A stretch of 64,000 nucleotides of DNA from the NCBI RefSeq assembly GCF_000744655.1, contig NZ_JQMJ01000004.1:3720001-3784000 (forward strand). The letters are read 5' to 3'. Below are positions 17,744-25,701 of this stretch, one piece after another. Position 1 is the first letter of the stretch. Every line of letters starts with the position of its first letter. The DNA is from Streptacidiphilus rugosus AM-16 (GTDB lineage Bacteria > Actinomycetota > Actinomycetes > Streptomycetales > Streptomycetaceae). The position numbers and the translations under genes are program-made. Under the pieces are notes generated by a model. The model worked only from the letters and a program-made list of their open reading frames with translations, had not been told where the DNA came from and made no database searches.

Positions 17744-18739
17744 GTGAGCGGAGCCGGGGGCGAGGCCGTCCTCGCCCTGGAGGTGGGCGGCGCGCGGATC
17801 GAGGCCGCCGTGATGGCGGCGGACGGCAGTGTGCTGCACACGGCCGCCGCCGAGACCGGGGCCGAGCGGGGACCCGACGCGGTGGTCGAGAACATCCTGA
17901 CGCTCGCCGGAACCCTGGCGGCGCGTCACCGGCCGGTCGCCGCCGGCATCGCGGTCCCCGGCGTGGTCGACGAGACGACCGGCGTCTGCGTCTTCGCCGC
18001 CCATCTGGGCTGGCGGGACGTGCCGGTGCAGCGATGGCTGGAGGAGGAGCTCGGCCTCCCGGTGGCACTCGGCCACGACGTCAGGGCCGGTGGGCTCGCC
18101 GAGGCCAGGCTCGGCGCGGGTCGGGGCTGCCGCTCGTTCCTCTACGTGCCGGTCGGCACCGGGATCGCCGCGGCGATCCTGCTGGACGGCAGGACCCTGC
18201 GCGGCGGGCACGGCGGCGCGGGCGAGCTCGGCCATCTGGTGGTCAGGCCGGGCGGGGACGCGTGCCGCTGCGGCAACCGGGGCTGCCTGGAGACGGTCGC
18301 CTCCGCCTCCGCGATCGCCCGGCGCTACCGGGAGGCCGCGGGCGATGCGGTGACGGCCGATCAGGTGGCGTTGCTGGCTCGGGAGGGCGACCCGGTGGCG
18401 GCCGGGATCTGGCGCGAGGCCGTGGACGCGCTCGCGGACGGCCTCGCGGCGGGCGCCACGCTGCTGGACCCCCGGCGGATCGTCCTCGGCGGCGAGCTCG
18501 CCCGCACCGGTCCGGCCCTCTTCGACCCCCTGCGCGCAGCCCTGGCGCAGCGGCTCACCTTCCAGACCGTCCCCGAGGTCACCGCCGCCGCGCTCGGCCG
18601 CCGGGCCGGCAGCCTCGGCGCGGGCCTGCTGGCGCTCGACCTGCGGCAGGCGCGCCGCGCGCCCCGCTCCCCACGCCGACGGCTGCTCGCGGTCTCCGGA
18701 CCGGTGCGGTCGGCGGCCCGCGAGGCCCGCTCGTCCTGA
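17744..18739 (+). CDS. ROK-family sugar kinase (glucokinase or N-acetylglucosamine kinase)
   Basis: 331 residues from GTG 17,744, with GGAAG overlapping the previous stop. N-terminal ATP-binding LALEVGGARIEAAV, catalytic region GHDVRAGGLAEARLG, substrate motif ELGH (161-164) and zinc site CRCGNRGC (174-181). There is no N-terminal helix-turn-helix, so it is an enzyme rather than a repressor. As last gene of the transporter operon it would phosphorylate the incoming sugar; GlcNAc or glucosamine fits the neighbourhood, glucose is the alternative. The basic C-terminal tail (about 40 residues, Arg-rich) is longer than usual. Confidence 0.88.
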   Translation: MSGAGGEAVLALEVGGARIEAAVMAADGSVLHTAAAETGAERGPDAVVENILTLAGTLAARHRPVAAGIAVPGVVDETTGVCVFAAHLGWRDVPVQRWLEEELGLPVALGHDVRAGGLAEARLGAGRGCRSFLYVPVGTGIAAAILLDGRTLRGGHGGAGELGHLVVRPGGDACRCGNRGCLETVASASAIARRYREAAGDAVTADQVALLAREGDPVAAGIWREAVDALADGLAAGATLLDPRRIVLGGELARTGPALFDPLRAALAQRLTFQTVPEVTAAALGRRAGSLGAGLLALDLRQARRAPRSPRRRLLAVSGPVRSAAREARSS

Positions 18740-18769
18740 CGGACCGGGGCCGCCCGCCTGCCGGCCCGG

Positions 18770-19132
18770 TTACGCCGAGCGGGCCTCGTCCGGCGGGGCC
18801 GTCCTTGGCCGCCGGGCACGGGCCAGGGCGGAGGGCAGCGCGACCCGCTGCTCCTGGGTGAGGTCGCCCACCCGCGTGTCGTCGGTCGCGTGCAGGTGGA
18901 CGAGGATCTCGTGGGCCGTGAGCGGTCCCATGTCCGGCAGCGCGCGGAGCAGGGCGCCGAGGCCCATGCCCGCCGCGACGGCGTCCCCGCCGTCCCAGGC
19001 GTCGAGACAGATGTGCGCCAGGCGGGCCGTACCGCCCTCCGCCACCGCGGCCAGCAGCAGTTCCCTGGCTCGGTGCAGGGCGGGGCTGACCTGGGGTTCC
19101 GGCGCAGGACGAGCCGAGGACTCACGGGGCAT
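18770..19132 (-). CDS. Integration host factor-like (mIHF/sIHF family) small protein, divergent
   Basis: 120 residues. The middle, GALLRALPDMGPLTAHEILVHL followed by RVGDLTQEQRVALPSAL, follows the pattern of actinobacterial IHF (ALLxxLPGVGKxRAxxIMExL...RVxGLGxxQxxxL), a helix-two-turn-helix DNA-binding nucleoid protein. The GVGK hairpin is replaced by DMGP, so DNA binding may be altered. ATG at 19,132 is chosen because GAGAGG lies 8 bases upstream; a GTG at 19,141 is too close. It is divergent from the MarR gene. Similarity was judged by eye only. Confidence 0.6.
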   Translation of the reverse strand: MPRESSARPAPEPQVSPALHRARELLLAAVAEGGTARLAHICLDAWDGGDAVAAGMGLGALLRALPDMGPLTAHEILVHLHATDDTRVGDLTQEQRVALPSALARARRPRTAPPDEARSA

Positions 19133-19173
19133 GGCGGCCACCTCTCAATCTCCACTCGTGTCGCAGCCTTGCA

Positions 19174-19187
19174 GTAGACAAGTCTAC
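19174..19187. promoter_or_regulatory. Inverted repeat between the IHF-like and MarR genes
   Basis: GTAGAC-AA-GTCTAC is perfect apart from its centre, and is flanked by TTGCA and TGCAA (TTGCA at 19,169, TGCAA at 19,192). It lies 37 bp before the MarR start, the usual place for MarR autoregulation. Confidence 0.55.
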
Positions 19188-19223
19188 GTCGATGCAACCC
19201 TTCGTGCATGCAATACTTCTGTC

Positions 19224-19718
19224 ATGGCGATTCCAGCGACTCGACCCCCGCAGGCGACCCCCGGCGCGGACGAGATCCAGGCGTTCCAGCGCGCGACCCG
19301 CGATCTGATCGGCGTGGCCCTGCACAGCCTGGAGGCCGCGGGCGGCGGCATCTCACTGCCACAGATGCGGATGCTCCTCGCGCTCGACGACCTCGGGCGG
19401 TGCCCTTCCTCCACTGTGGCGCGAACCCTCGGCCTCGGCGCGTCCTCGGTCACCCGACTGGCGGACCGGCTGGTCGGTTCGGGTCACGTGCTGCGCGGAT
19501 CGGACCCGCATCACCGCAGCGTGGTCACCCTGGAGCTGGCCCCGCTCGGCCAGACCCTGGTCGACCAGGTGCTGCGCTGGCGCGAGCAGGAGCTCGCCCG
19601 GATCCTGTCCCGGATCCCGGCCGAACTCCGCGCCGCCACCGCGGACGGACTGGACGCCTTCCACCACGTCGTGGGCGAGGACTACGCGGCCGACCTGCAC
19701 GGTCCCGTCCCGCTCTGA
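19224..19718 (+). CDS. MarR-family transcriptional regulator
   Basis: 164 residues with a winged helix (ISLPQMRMLLALDDLGRCPSSTVARTLGLGASSVTRLADRLVGSGHVLRGSDPHHRSVVTLEL). There is no Shine-Dalgarno-like sequence before the ATG, so the message may be leaderless or nearly so. It precedes the ClC channel gene by 91 bp in the same direction and probably controls it and the genes beyond; the inverted repeat at 19,174-19,187 is the likely operator. Confidence 0.85.
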   Translation: MAIPATRPPQATPGADEIQAFQRATRDLIGVALHSLEAAGGGISLPQMRMLLALDDLGRCPSSTVARTLGLGASSVTRLADRLVGSGHVLRGSDPHHRSVVTLELAPLGQTLVDQVLRWREQELARILSRIPAELRAATADGLDAFHHVVGEDYAADLHGPVPL

Positions 19719-19809
19719 CGCGCCCGACCACGGTCGGCCGGGCCCACGACGTCGACCAGCGCACGACGTGGGCCGGCTCACCCCTGCCCCTGAAGAGAAC
19801 CGGAGCAAC

Positions 19810-21633
19810 ATGCGTACCGCGCACGCCTCCAAGCCGGTCCATCTCGGCGACTTCACCGCCCGCCCCCGGATGCTGCTGATCACCGCCCTGGCGCTCGTCG
19901 TCGGCGGCACCGGCTCGATCGCCGCGCTCGCCCTGCTGCGGCTGATCGGGCTGGTCACCAATCTGGTCTTCTACCAGCGCTGGAGCAGCGCCCTGATCGC
20001 CCCCGGCTCGGTGCACCACCCCTGGTGGCTGGTGCTCGGCGCGCCCGTGGTCGGCGGTCTGCTGATCGGCGGCATGGCCCGCTACGGCTCCGAGAAGATA
20101 CGCGGGCACGGCATGCCCGAGGCGATCGAGGCGATCCTCACCGGGGGCAGCCGGGTCCAGCCCAAGGTCGCGGTGCTCAAGCCCGTCTCCGCGGCGATCA
20201 GCATCGGCACCGGCGGCCCGTTCGGCGCCGAAGGGCCGATCATCATGACCGGCGGCGCGATCGGCTCGATCATGGCGCAGCTGCTGCACCTGACCGCGAA
20301 CGAGCGCAAGACGCTGCTCGTCTCCGGCGCGGCCGCCGGCATGGCGGCGACCTTCAACTCGCCGCTGGCCGCGATCCTGCTCGCGGTCGAGCTGCTGCTG
20401 TTCGAGTGGCGGCCGCGCAGCTTCGTGCCGGTCGTCGCGGCCGTCGCCGTCGCCACGGTCTGCCGGGGCTCCCTGCTGGGCACCGCACCGGTCTTCCCCG
20501 TCGACACCTCGGGGCTGCATCTGAACCCGACCCTCGACCTGCTGGCCGCCGTGGTCGGACTGACCGGCGGCGCCCTGGCCGTCGCCGCGACCTGGCTGGT
20601 CTACCGCGCCGAGGACGCCTTCGCGCGGCTGCCGTTCCACTGGATGTGGTGGCCCGCCATCGGCGGACTGATCATCGGTCTCGGCGGCCTGGTCGAACCG
20701 CGCGCCCTGGGCGTCGGCTACGACGTCATCGACCAACTGCTCACCGGCCGGGCCACGCTGGGCCTGATCGTCGGCATCCTCACGGTCAAGACGCTGATCT
20801 GGTCGCTCTCGCTCGGCTCGGGCACGTCCGGCGGTGTGCTCGCGCCGGTCTTCATGATCGGCGGCGCGCTCGGAGCCTGGGAGGGCATGGCCTTCCCGCA
20901 CACGATCCCCGGCTTCTGGGCGATCCTCGGACTGGCCGCCGTGGTGGGCGGCGTGATGCGCTCCCCGCTCACCGGTGTGGTGTTCACCCTCGAACTCACG
21001 CACGCCTGGGGGACGCTGCTCCCCCTCGTGGTCGCCTCCACCGCGGCCTACGCGCTGTCCGCGCTGGTGCTGAAGCGCTCGGTCCTGACCGAGAAGATCG
21101 CCCGCCGCGGGCTGCACCTCACCCGTGAGTACTCCACCGACCCGTTGGAGACCTTCTTCGCCCGCGAGGTGATGCTCCCGTTCGACCACGCCGACGCGCT
21201 CACCGAGCACGACGACGTCACCCCGGAGCGGCTGCGCGCCCTCACCGGACCCGGCAACGCGCTGCTCCCCGTCGTCGACACCCTGGACGGCACCCTGGTC
21301 GGCGTCACCACCCGGCGCCGCCTGACCGAGGTCAGCTCGCCGCACACCGTTCCGGGGACGGTCCGCGAGGCCACCCTGCCCTGCCGCCTGGCGGTGCACC
21401 CGAACCACACCCTGCGTCAGGTGGCGTACCTCTTCGCGGAGACCGGCCTCAGCAGCGCCCCCGTGATCGATCCGGCGACCCGGCGGCCGACCGGCGTCAT
21501 CACCCTGCGTCATCTGCTGCACGCCAGGCTCCACGACCTGACCGAGGAGCACCACCGCGAGCGCGTCCTGCCCCGCCAGGCGGACGCCGACCCCGTCCCG
21601 GCCGCCGCCCCCGCGCGGGCCGAGGCCGCCTGA
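19810..21633 (+). CDS. ClC-family chloride channel with C-terminal CBS pair
   Basis: 607 residues: ClC membrane core (about 20-440) and two CBS-like repeats at the end (LLPVVDTLDGTLVGVTTRRRL and SSAPVIDPATRRPTGVITLRHLL). Selectivity segments include GTGGPFGAEGP with the gating glutamate at about E141, and GSGTSGGVLAPVFMIGGALG. Where the E. coli antiporter has the second, proton-handling glutamate (IIEEM), this protein reads AVELL (L195), so it may be a channel rather than a Cl/H antiporter. It lies between the MarR regulator and two enzyme-like genes. Confidence 0.92.
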   Translation: MRTAHASKPVHLGDFTARPRMLLITALALVVGGTGSIAALALLRLIGLVTNLVFYQRWSSALIAPGSVHHPWWLVLGAPVVGGLLIGGMARYGSEKIRGHGMPEAIEAILTGGSRVQPKVAVLKPVSAAISIGTGGPFGAEGPIIMTGGAIGSIMAQLLHLTANERKTLLVSGAAAGMAATFNSPLAAILLAVELLLFEWRPRSFVPVVAAVAVATVCRGSLLGTAPVFPVDTSGLHLNPTLDLLAAVVGLTGGALAVAATWLVYRAEDAFARLPFHWMWWPAIGGLIIGLGGLVEPRALGVGYDVIDQLLTGRATLGLIVGILTVKTLIWSLSLGSGTSGGVLAPVFMIGGALGAWEGMAFPHTIPGFWAILGLAAVVGGVMRSPLTGVVFTLELTHAWGTLLPLVVASTAAYALSALVLKRSVLTEKIARRGLHLTREYSTDPLETFFAREVMLPFDHADALTEHDDVTPERLRALTGPGNALLPVVDTLDGTLVGVTTRRRLTEVSSPHTVPGTVREATLPCRLAVHPNHTLRQVAYLFAETGLSSAPVIDPATRRPTGVITLRHLLHARLHDLTEEHHRERVLPRQADADPVPAAAPARAEAA

Positions 21634-21714
21634 GACCCGCGCCCGGCGTCGGCCCGAATCCGACCCCGGGCGCGCACGCCTTCCCCGAACCGACCACCGC
21701 CCGAGGAGCCCCAC

Positions 21715-22107
21715 GTGATCATCTACCCCGCGGCGATCGCCGCCAGGCTCCGCACCGCCCTGCACGAGGGCGACAGCGGCACGCTGGCCGCGCTGTTCCA
21801 CCCGGACGTCCACTTCCAGCCGCTCGACCCCTTCGAGCCGGCCGGCACCGGCTCGGACGCGGCCCTGGCCTGGTACCGGGACCGCCGCGAGCTCGGCTAC
21901 CGCACCGAGGTCGAGGAGCTGTTCAGCTTTCCCGCCGGTGTCGTCCTCGGCCTGCGGATCACCCGCCCGGCCGCGGACTCCGGCTCCTCCGCGCTGCTGT
22001 ACCGTCTCTTCCGCCTGAAGGACGACCGGGTCGTCCAGATCCGCGACTTCACCGACCGCACCCGCGCCCTGAACCTCGCCGAAGCACCGTTCCCTTCGGC
22101 AGGCTGA
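21715..22107 (+). CDS. NTF2-like (SnoaL-type) small protein
   Basis: 130 residues from GTG 21,715 with GAGGAG upstream. The layout (ALHEGDSGTLAALFHPDVHFQPLDPFEPAGTGSDAALAWYRDRR, ending in LLYRLFRLKDDRVVQIRDF) is the alpha+beta cone of the NTF2-like superfamily. These bind or isomerise small molecules; no substrate can be named. It is 19 bp from the dienelactone hydrolase gene, so the two are probably cotranscribed. Confidence 0.75.
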   Translation: MIIYPAAIAARLRTALHEGDSGTLAALFHPDVHFQPLDPFEPAGTGSDAALAWYRDRRELGYRTEVEELFSFPAGVVLGLRITRPAADSGSSALLYRLFRLKDDRVVQIRDFTDRTRALNLAEAPFPSAG

Positions 22108-22126
22108 ACCAGAGAGGGACAACGCC

Positions 22127-22882
22127 ATGACCGCTGTGCAGGGGTCCACCGTCGAGATCCGCACGGCCGACGGCACCGCCGACGCCTACTTCACCCACCC
22201 GGACGACGGGGCGGCCCACCCGTCCGTGCTGTTCTACATGGACGCGTTCGGCCTGCGCCCGCAGCTGCGGAAGATGGCCGACCGGCTCGCCGCCGCCGGT
22301 TACACCGTGCTGGCGCCCAACGTCTTCTACCGCAGCGCCCGCACCCCCGTGATCGAGCTGCCCGACTTCATCGGCGGGGAGAACCGCGAGGGCCTGTTCG
22401 CCCCGCTGATGCCGATGATCGCCACGCTGACTCCGGACGCCGCGGTCTCCGACGCGGACGCGTACCTGACCTGGCTGGCCGCGCGTCCCGAGAGCGACGG
22501 CCGCCCGGTCGGGGTCACCGGCTACTGCATGGGCGCCCGCCTGGCCCTGCTGACCGCGGGCCGCCACTCCGACCGGGTCGCGGCCGCGGCCGGCTTCCAC
22601 GGCGGGCGGCTGTTCACCGACGCGCCCGACAGCCCGCACCTGGTCGCCCCCGACGTCACCGCGGAGCTGTACTTCGGCCACGCCGACGACGACGGCGGCA
22701 ACACCCCCGAGCAGCAGGCCGGTCTCGCCAAGGCCCTCACCGAGGCCGGGGTCAGGCACACCGCCGAGCTGTACCCCGGCGCCCAGCACGGCTACACCAT
22801 GGCCGACACCGACAAGTACGACGAGCAGGCCGCCGAGCGCCACTGGGCCGCCCTGCTGGACCTGTTCGGCCGGAACCTGTGA
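22127..22882 (+). CDS. Dienelactone hydrolase family protein
   Basis: 251 residues with the alpha/beta hydrolase layout and a cysteine nucleophile in GYCMG (C134), the acid in GHADDDGG (about D187-189) and histidine in AQHGY (H221), the Cys-Asp-His triad of this family. It hydrolyses lactones or esters in the cytoplasm; the natural substrate is not evident. It ends the MarR-ClC-NTF2-hydrolase gene row, and a large hairpin follows. Confidence 0.88.
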   Translation: MTAVQGSTVEIRTADGTADAYFTHPDDGAAHPSVLFYMDAFGLRPQLRKMADRLAAAGYTVLAPNVFYRSARTPVIELPDFIGGENREGLFAPLMPMIATLTPDAAVSDADAYLTWLAARPESDGRPVGVTGYCMGARLALLTAGRHSDRVAAAAGFHGGRLFTDAPDSPHLVAPDVTAELYFGHADDDGGNTPEQQAGLAKALTEAGVRHTAELYPGAQHGYTMADTDKYDEQAAERHWAALLDLFGRNL

Positions 22883-22888
22883 CCACCC

Positions 22889-22957
22889 GGCGCGCTCGAA
22901 CGGCCGTACGCCCGCAGCCTCCGGCTCACCCGCTCGGCGTACGCCTTCGAGCGCGCC
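22889..22957 (+). terminator. Large imperfect hairpin after the dienelactone hydrolase gene
   Basis: The left arm (22,889-22,912, beginning GGCGCGCTCGAA) pairs with the right arm (22,936-22,957, ending TTCGAGCGCGCC) with two single-base bulges across a 23-base loop. It begins 7 bp after the stop codon and separates this operon from the betaine-type transporter. Confidence 0.65.
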
Positions 22958-22982
22958 GCCCGCGCCCCGGGCGCAGCGCGCA

Positions 22983-23002
22983 GTTCGATGGAATCCATGA
23001 AC
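22983..23002. promoter_or_regulatory. Inverted repeat upstream of the betaine-type transporter
   Basis: The arms GTTC(g)ATGGA and TCCATGAAC enclose one A, 45 bp before the ATPase start: a plausible operator. The same bases hold the ATG (22,988) of a 20-codon frame, [20 protein letters not shown], whose stop overlaps the ATPase start as GTGA. It has no obvious ribosome site, so it is noted here rather than called as a gene. Confidence 0.4.
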
Positions 23003-23046
23003 GAGCTGCGGTGGTGCGCGTGTGAGGCAGTCCCGGGGAACGCCAG

Positions 23047-24171
23047 GTGATCCGGTTCGAATCGGTCACCAAGGCGTACCCGGACGGCACGGTCGCGGTC
23101 GACCGGCTCGATCTGGTCGCCCCCTCCGGCGAGATCACCGTGCTGGTCGGCCCTTCGGGCTGCGGCAAGACCACGAGCCTGCGCATGATCAACCGGATGA
23201 TCGAGCCGACCGGCGGCCGGATCTGGCTCGACGACCGCGACGCCGCCTCGGTTCCCACGCACCAGCTGCGCCGGGGCATCGGCTACGTGATCCAGCACGC
23301 CGGGCTCTTCCCGCACCGCACCGTGCTGGACAACATCACCACGGTGCCCGAACTGCTCGGCCACGACAGGAAGCAGGCCCGCGCCCGTGCCAGGGAGCTG
23401 ATGGAGCGCGTCGGGCTGCCCGACCACTTCGCGGCCCGCTACCCGGCCCAGCTCTCCGGCGGCCAGCAGCAGCGCGTGGGGGTGGCCAGGGCCCTGGCGG
23501 CCGACCCGCCGGTGATGCTGATGGACGAGCCGTTCAGCGCCGTCGACCCGGTGGTCAGGGAGCAGTTGCAGAACGAGTTCCTGCGGCTCCAGGGCGAGCT
23601 CGGCAAGACCATCGTCTTCGTCACGCACGACATCGACGAGGCCATCAAGCTCGGCGACCGGGTCGCGGTGCTCAGGGCGGGCGGCCGTCTCGCCCAGCTC
23701 GCGCCGCCCGCCGAGCTGCTCTCCGATCCTGCGGACGCCTTCGTGGCCGGCTTCGTGGGCCGTGACCGCGGCTACCGCGCCCTCGGCTTCGCCGTCGCCG
23801 GCGAGCTGCCGATCCGTCAGGAGCGTTCGGTCAGGCTCGGGGCGGAGTTCGAGCGGGCCGGGGAGGCGGCCGAGGAGGGATGGGTCCTGGTCACCGACGC
23901 GGAGGACCGGCCGCAGGGATGGCTCCGCACGGACGGGCCCGCCGCCGGGGCGGCCCCCGGCCAGGTGGCCCCGGAGCGGCTGAACCTCGGCGGCACCCTC
24001 GCCACCGAGAACGCGACCCTGCGCGAGGCCCTGGACGCCGCGCTCTCCTCGCCGAGCGGCCGCGGGGTGATCGTCGACGCCTCCGGCCGGCTGCTGGGCA
24101 CGGTCGCGGCCTCGGAGGTGCTGACCCGGATCGAGGACCAGCGCCGCAGCCGGGGAGGTGCGGCGACGTGA
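23047..24171 (+). CDS. Glycine betaine/choline-type ABC transporter ATPase
   Basis: 374 residues from GTG 23,047 (weak ribosome site). Walker [11 protein letters not shown] (about 36-45), signature [15 protein letters not shown], Walker [14 protein letters not shown], and a C-terminal regulatory extension ending in a CBS-like strand ([20 protein letters not shown]). This is the ProV/OpuCA type that drives uptake of quaternary-amine osmolytes. It overlaps the first permease by 4 bp (GTGA). Confidence 0.9.
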   Translation: MIRFESVTKAYPDGTVAVDRLDLVAPSGEITVLVGPSGCGKTTSLRMINRMIEPTGGRIWLDDRDAASVPTHQLRRGIGYVIQHAGLFPHRTVLDNITTVPELLGHDRKQARARARELMERVGLPDHFAARYPAQLSGGQQQRVGVARALAADPPVMLMDEPFSAVDPVVREQLQNEFLRLQGELGKTIVFVTHDIDEAIKLGDRVAVLRAGGRLAQLAPPAELLSDPADAFVAGFVGRDRGYRALGFAVAGELPIRQERSVRLGAEFERAGEAAEEGWVLVTDAEDRPQGWLRTDGPAAGAAPGQVAPERLNLGGTLATENATLREALDAALSSPSGRGVIVDASGRLLGTVAASEVLTRIEDQRRSRGGAAT

Positions 24172-24890
24172 CCGCACCGCCGCCGGCCCCGGTGACGGCC
24201 GTGTTCGCCGTGGACTCCTCGCCGCTCGGCATGTTCGGGTACTTCAGCGAGCACCGCAGCGAGGTGCTGACCTGGCTCGGCTACCACGCCTGGCTCTCCG
24301 CGCTGCCGGTCGTGCTGGGCCTGCTGATCTCGCTTCCGCTCGGCTGGCTGGCCCACCGGCACCGGTGGACCTATCCGCCGCTGGTCACCGCCGCGGGCCT
24401 GCTCTACACCATCCCCTCGATCGCGCTGTTCGTCTCCATGCCGAGCATCATCGGCACCCAGATCCTCGACCCGATCAACGTCGCGGTGGCGCTGACCGTC
24501 TACACGGTGGCGCTGCTGGTCCGGGTGGTGGCGGACGGCCTCGCGGCGGTTCCCGAGGATGTCGCGCAGGCCGCCACCGCGATGGGGCTGACCAGGCGTC
24601 AGCGGCTGTGGCGGGTCGAGCTGCCGCTCGCGGTGCCGGTGATCGCGGCCGGGGTGCGGGTGGCCGTGGTGGCGAACGTCAGCCTGGTCGCCGTGGCCGG
24701 CACCATCGGCGTTCCCGAGCTGGGCCAGCTGTTCACGACCGGGTTCCAGCTCTCGGTCGGCAGCCCCTACTATCCGCCGATCACCCTGGGCATCGTGCTG
24801 TGCGTGCTGCTGGCGCTGGTCTTCGACCTGCTGGTGGTGGGCGGGACCTGGCTGCTCACCCCGTGGCGCAGGGCGGTGGGCCGCTCGTGA
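24168..24890 (+). CDS. Betaine/choline-type ABC transporter permease 1
   Basis: 240 residues, about six membrane segments, with the ProW-like loop EDVAQAATAMGLTRRQRLWRVELPLAVPVI. Starts at GTG 24,168 overlapping the ATPase stop and ends one base into the next start. It pairs with the following permease to form the channel. Confidence 0.9.
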   Translation: MTAPPPAPVTAVFAVDSSPLGMFGYFSEHRSEVLTWLGYHAWLSALPVVLGLLISLPLGWLAHRHRWTYPPLVTAAGLLYTIPSIALFVSMPSIIGTQILDPINVAVALTVYTVALLVRVVADGLAAVPEDVAQAATAMGLTRRQRLWRVELPLAVPVIAAGVRVAVVANVSLVAVAGTIGVPELGQLFTTGFQLSVGSPYYPPITLGIVLCVLLALVFDLLVVGGTWLLTPWRRAVGRS

Positions 24891-25654
24891 TGGCATGGCT
24901 GAACGACCCGGGCAACTGGACCGCGCCCGGGGGCGTCTTCGACCAGTTGGCCGCTCATCTGCAGTACGCCCTGATCGCCCTGGTGATCGCCACGGTGCTG
25001 GCCCTGCCCGCCGGGCTGCTGATCGGTCACACCGGGCGCGGCCGGTGGCTGATCACGGCGGCCAACGCGATGCGCGCGCTGCCCGTGGTGGGCCTGCTGA
25101 TCCTGCTCTACGTGATGCTGGCCCCGCACATCCACGGCCGGGGCGACACGGTCTACCTGGTGCCGACGGAGATCGTGCTGGTGCTGCTGGCGATCCCGCC
25201 GATCCTGTCCAACACCTTCGCCGGGGTCGACAACGTCGACCCCGCGGTGCGCGACGCGGCGGCCGGGATGGGCATGCGCGGGGGCCAGGTGGTGCGGCGG
25301 GTCGAGCTGCCCAACGCGCTGCCGCTGATCTTCTCCGGCCTGCGCAGCGCCGCCCTCCAGGTCATCGCGACCGCCACCGTCGCCGCGTATCTCGGCCTCG
25401 GCGGGCTGGGCCGCTTCGTCTACGACGGGCAGGCCAGCCAGAACTTCGCCGAGCGGAACGCGGGCGCGCTGCTGGTGGCCCTGCTGGCCGTCGCGGTGGA
25501 CCTGGTCCTCGCGGTGGCCCAGCGCTACTCGGTCTCGCGCGGCGTCTCCGGCCGCTTCCCGAAGGGCGCCGCGCCCGGCCGCGCCGACGTCCCCGGCGAG
25601 ACCGGCGTCGCCGAGCCCACCAAAGCCCCGCCGCCTGCCACGCACACCGCATGA
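24890..25654 (+). CDS. Betaine/choline-type ABC transporter permease 2
   Basis: 254 residues from ATG 24,890 (TGATG overlap; an in-frame GTG at 24,887 is possible). Six membrane segments and the loop PAVRDAAAGMGMRGGQVVRRVELPNALPLI. The C-terminal 40 residues are hydrophilic and Pro-rich. The binding protein gene follows after 47 bp. Confidence 0.9.
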   Translation: MAWLNDPGNWTAPGGVFDQLAAHLQYALIALVIATVLALPAGLLIGHTGRGRWLITAANAMRALPVVGLLILLYVMLAPHIHGRGDTVYLVPTEIVLVLLAIPPILSNTFAGVDNVDPAVRDAAAGMGMRGGQVVRRVELPNALPLIFSGLRSAALQVIATATVAAYLGLGGLGRFVYDGQASQNFAERNAGALLVALLAVAVDLVLAVAQRYSVSRGVSGRFPKGAAPGRADVPGETGVAEPTKAPPPATHTA

Positions 25655-25701
25655 CCCCGCGTGACCCGCGTGACCTCCCTCCCCTCACGTCAGGAGCATC
25701 C

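Noticed and set aside
19791-22176. Long minus-strand frame of about 800 codons across the ClC gene
   Set aside because: Antisense mirror of a clear ClC/NTF2 coding region, dominated by Gln/Arg/Gly/Asp.
23047-23066. tRNA-like GGTTCGAATCGGTC at the start of the betaine ATPase gene
   Set aside because: It resembles a T-arm, but no acceptor, D or anticodon arms surround it and the bases encode the conserved protein start.
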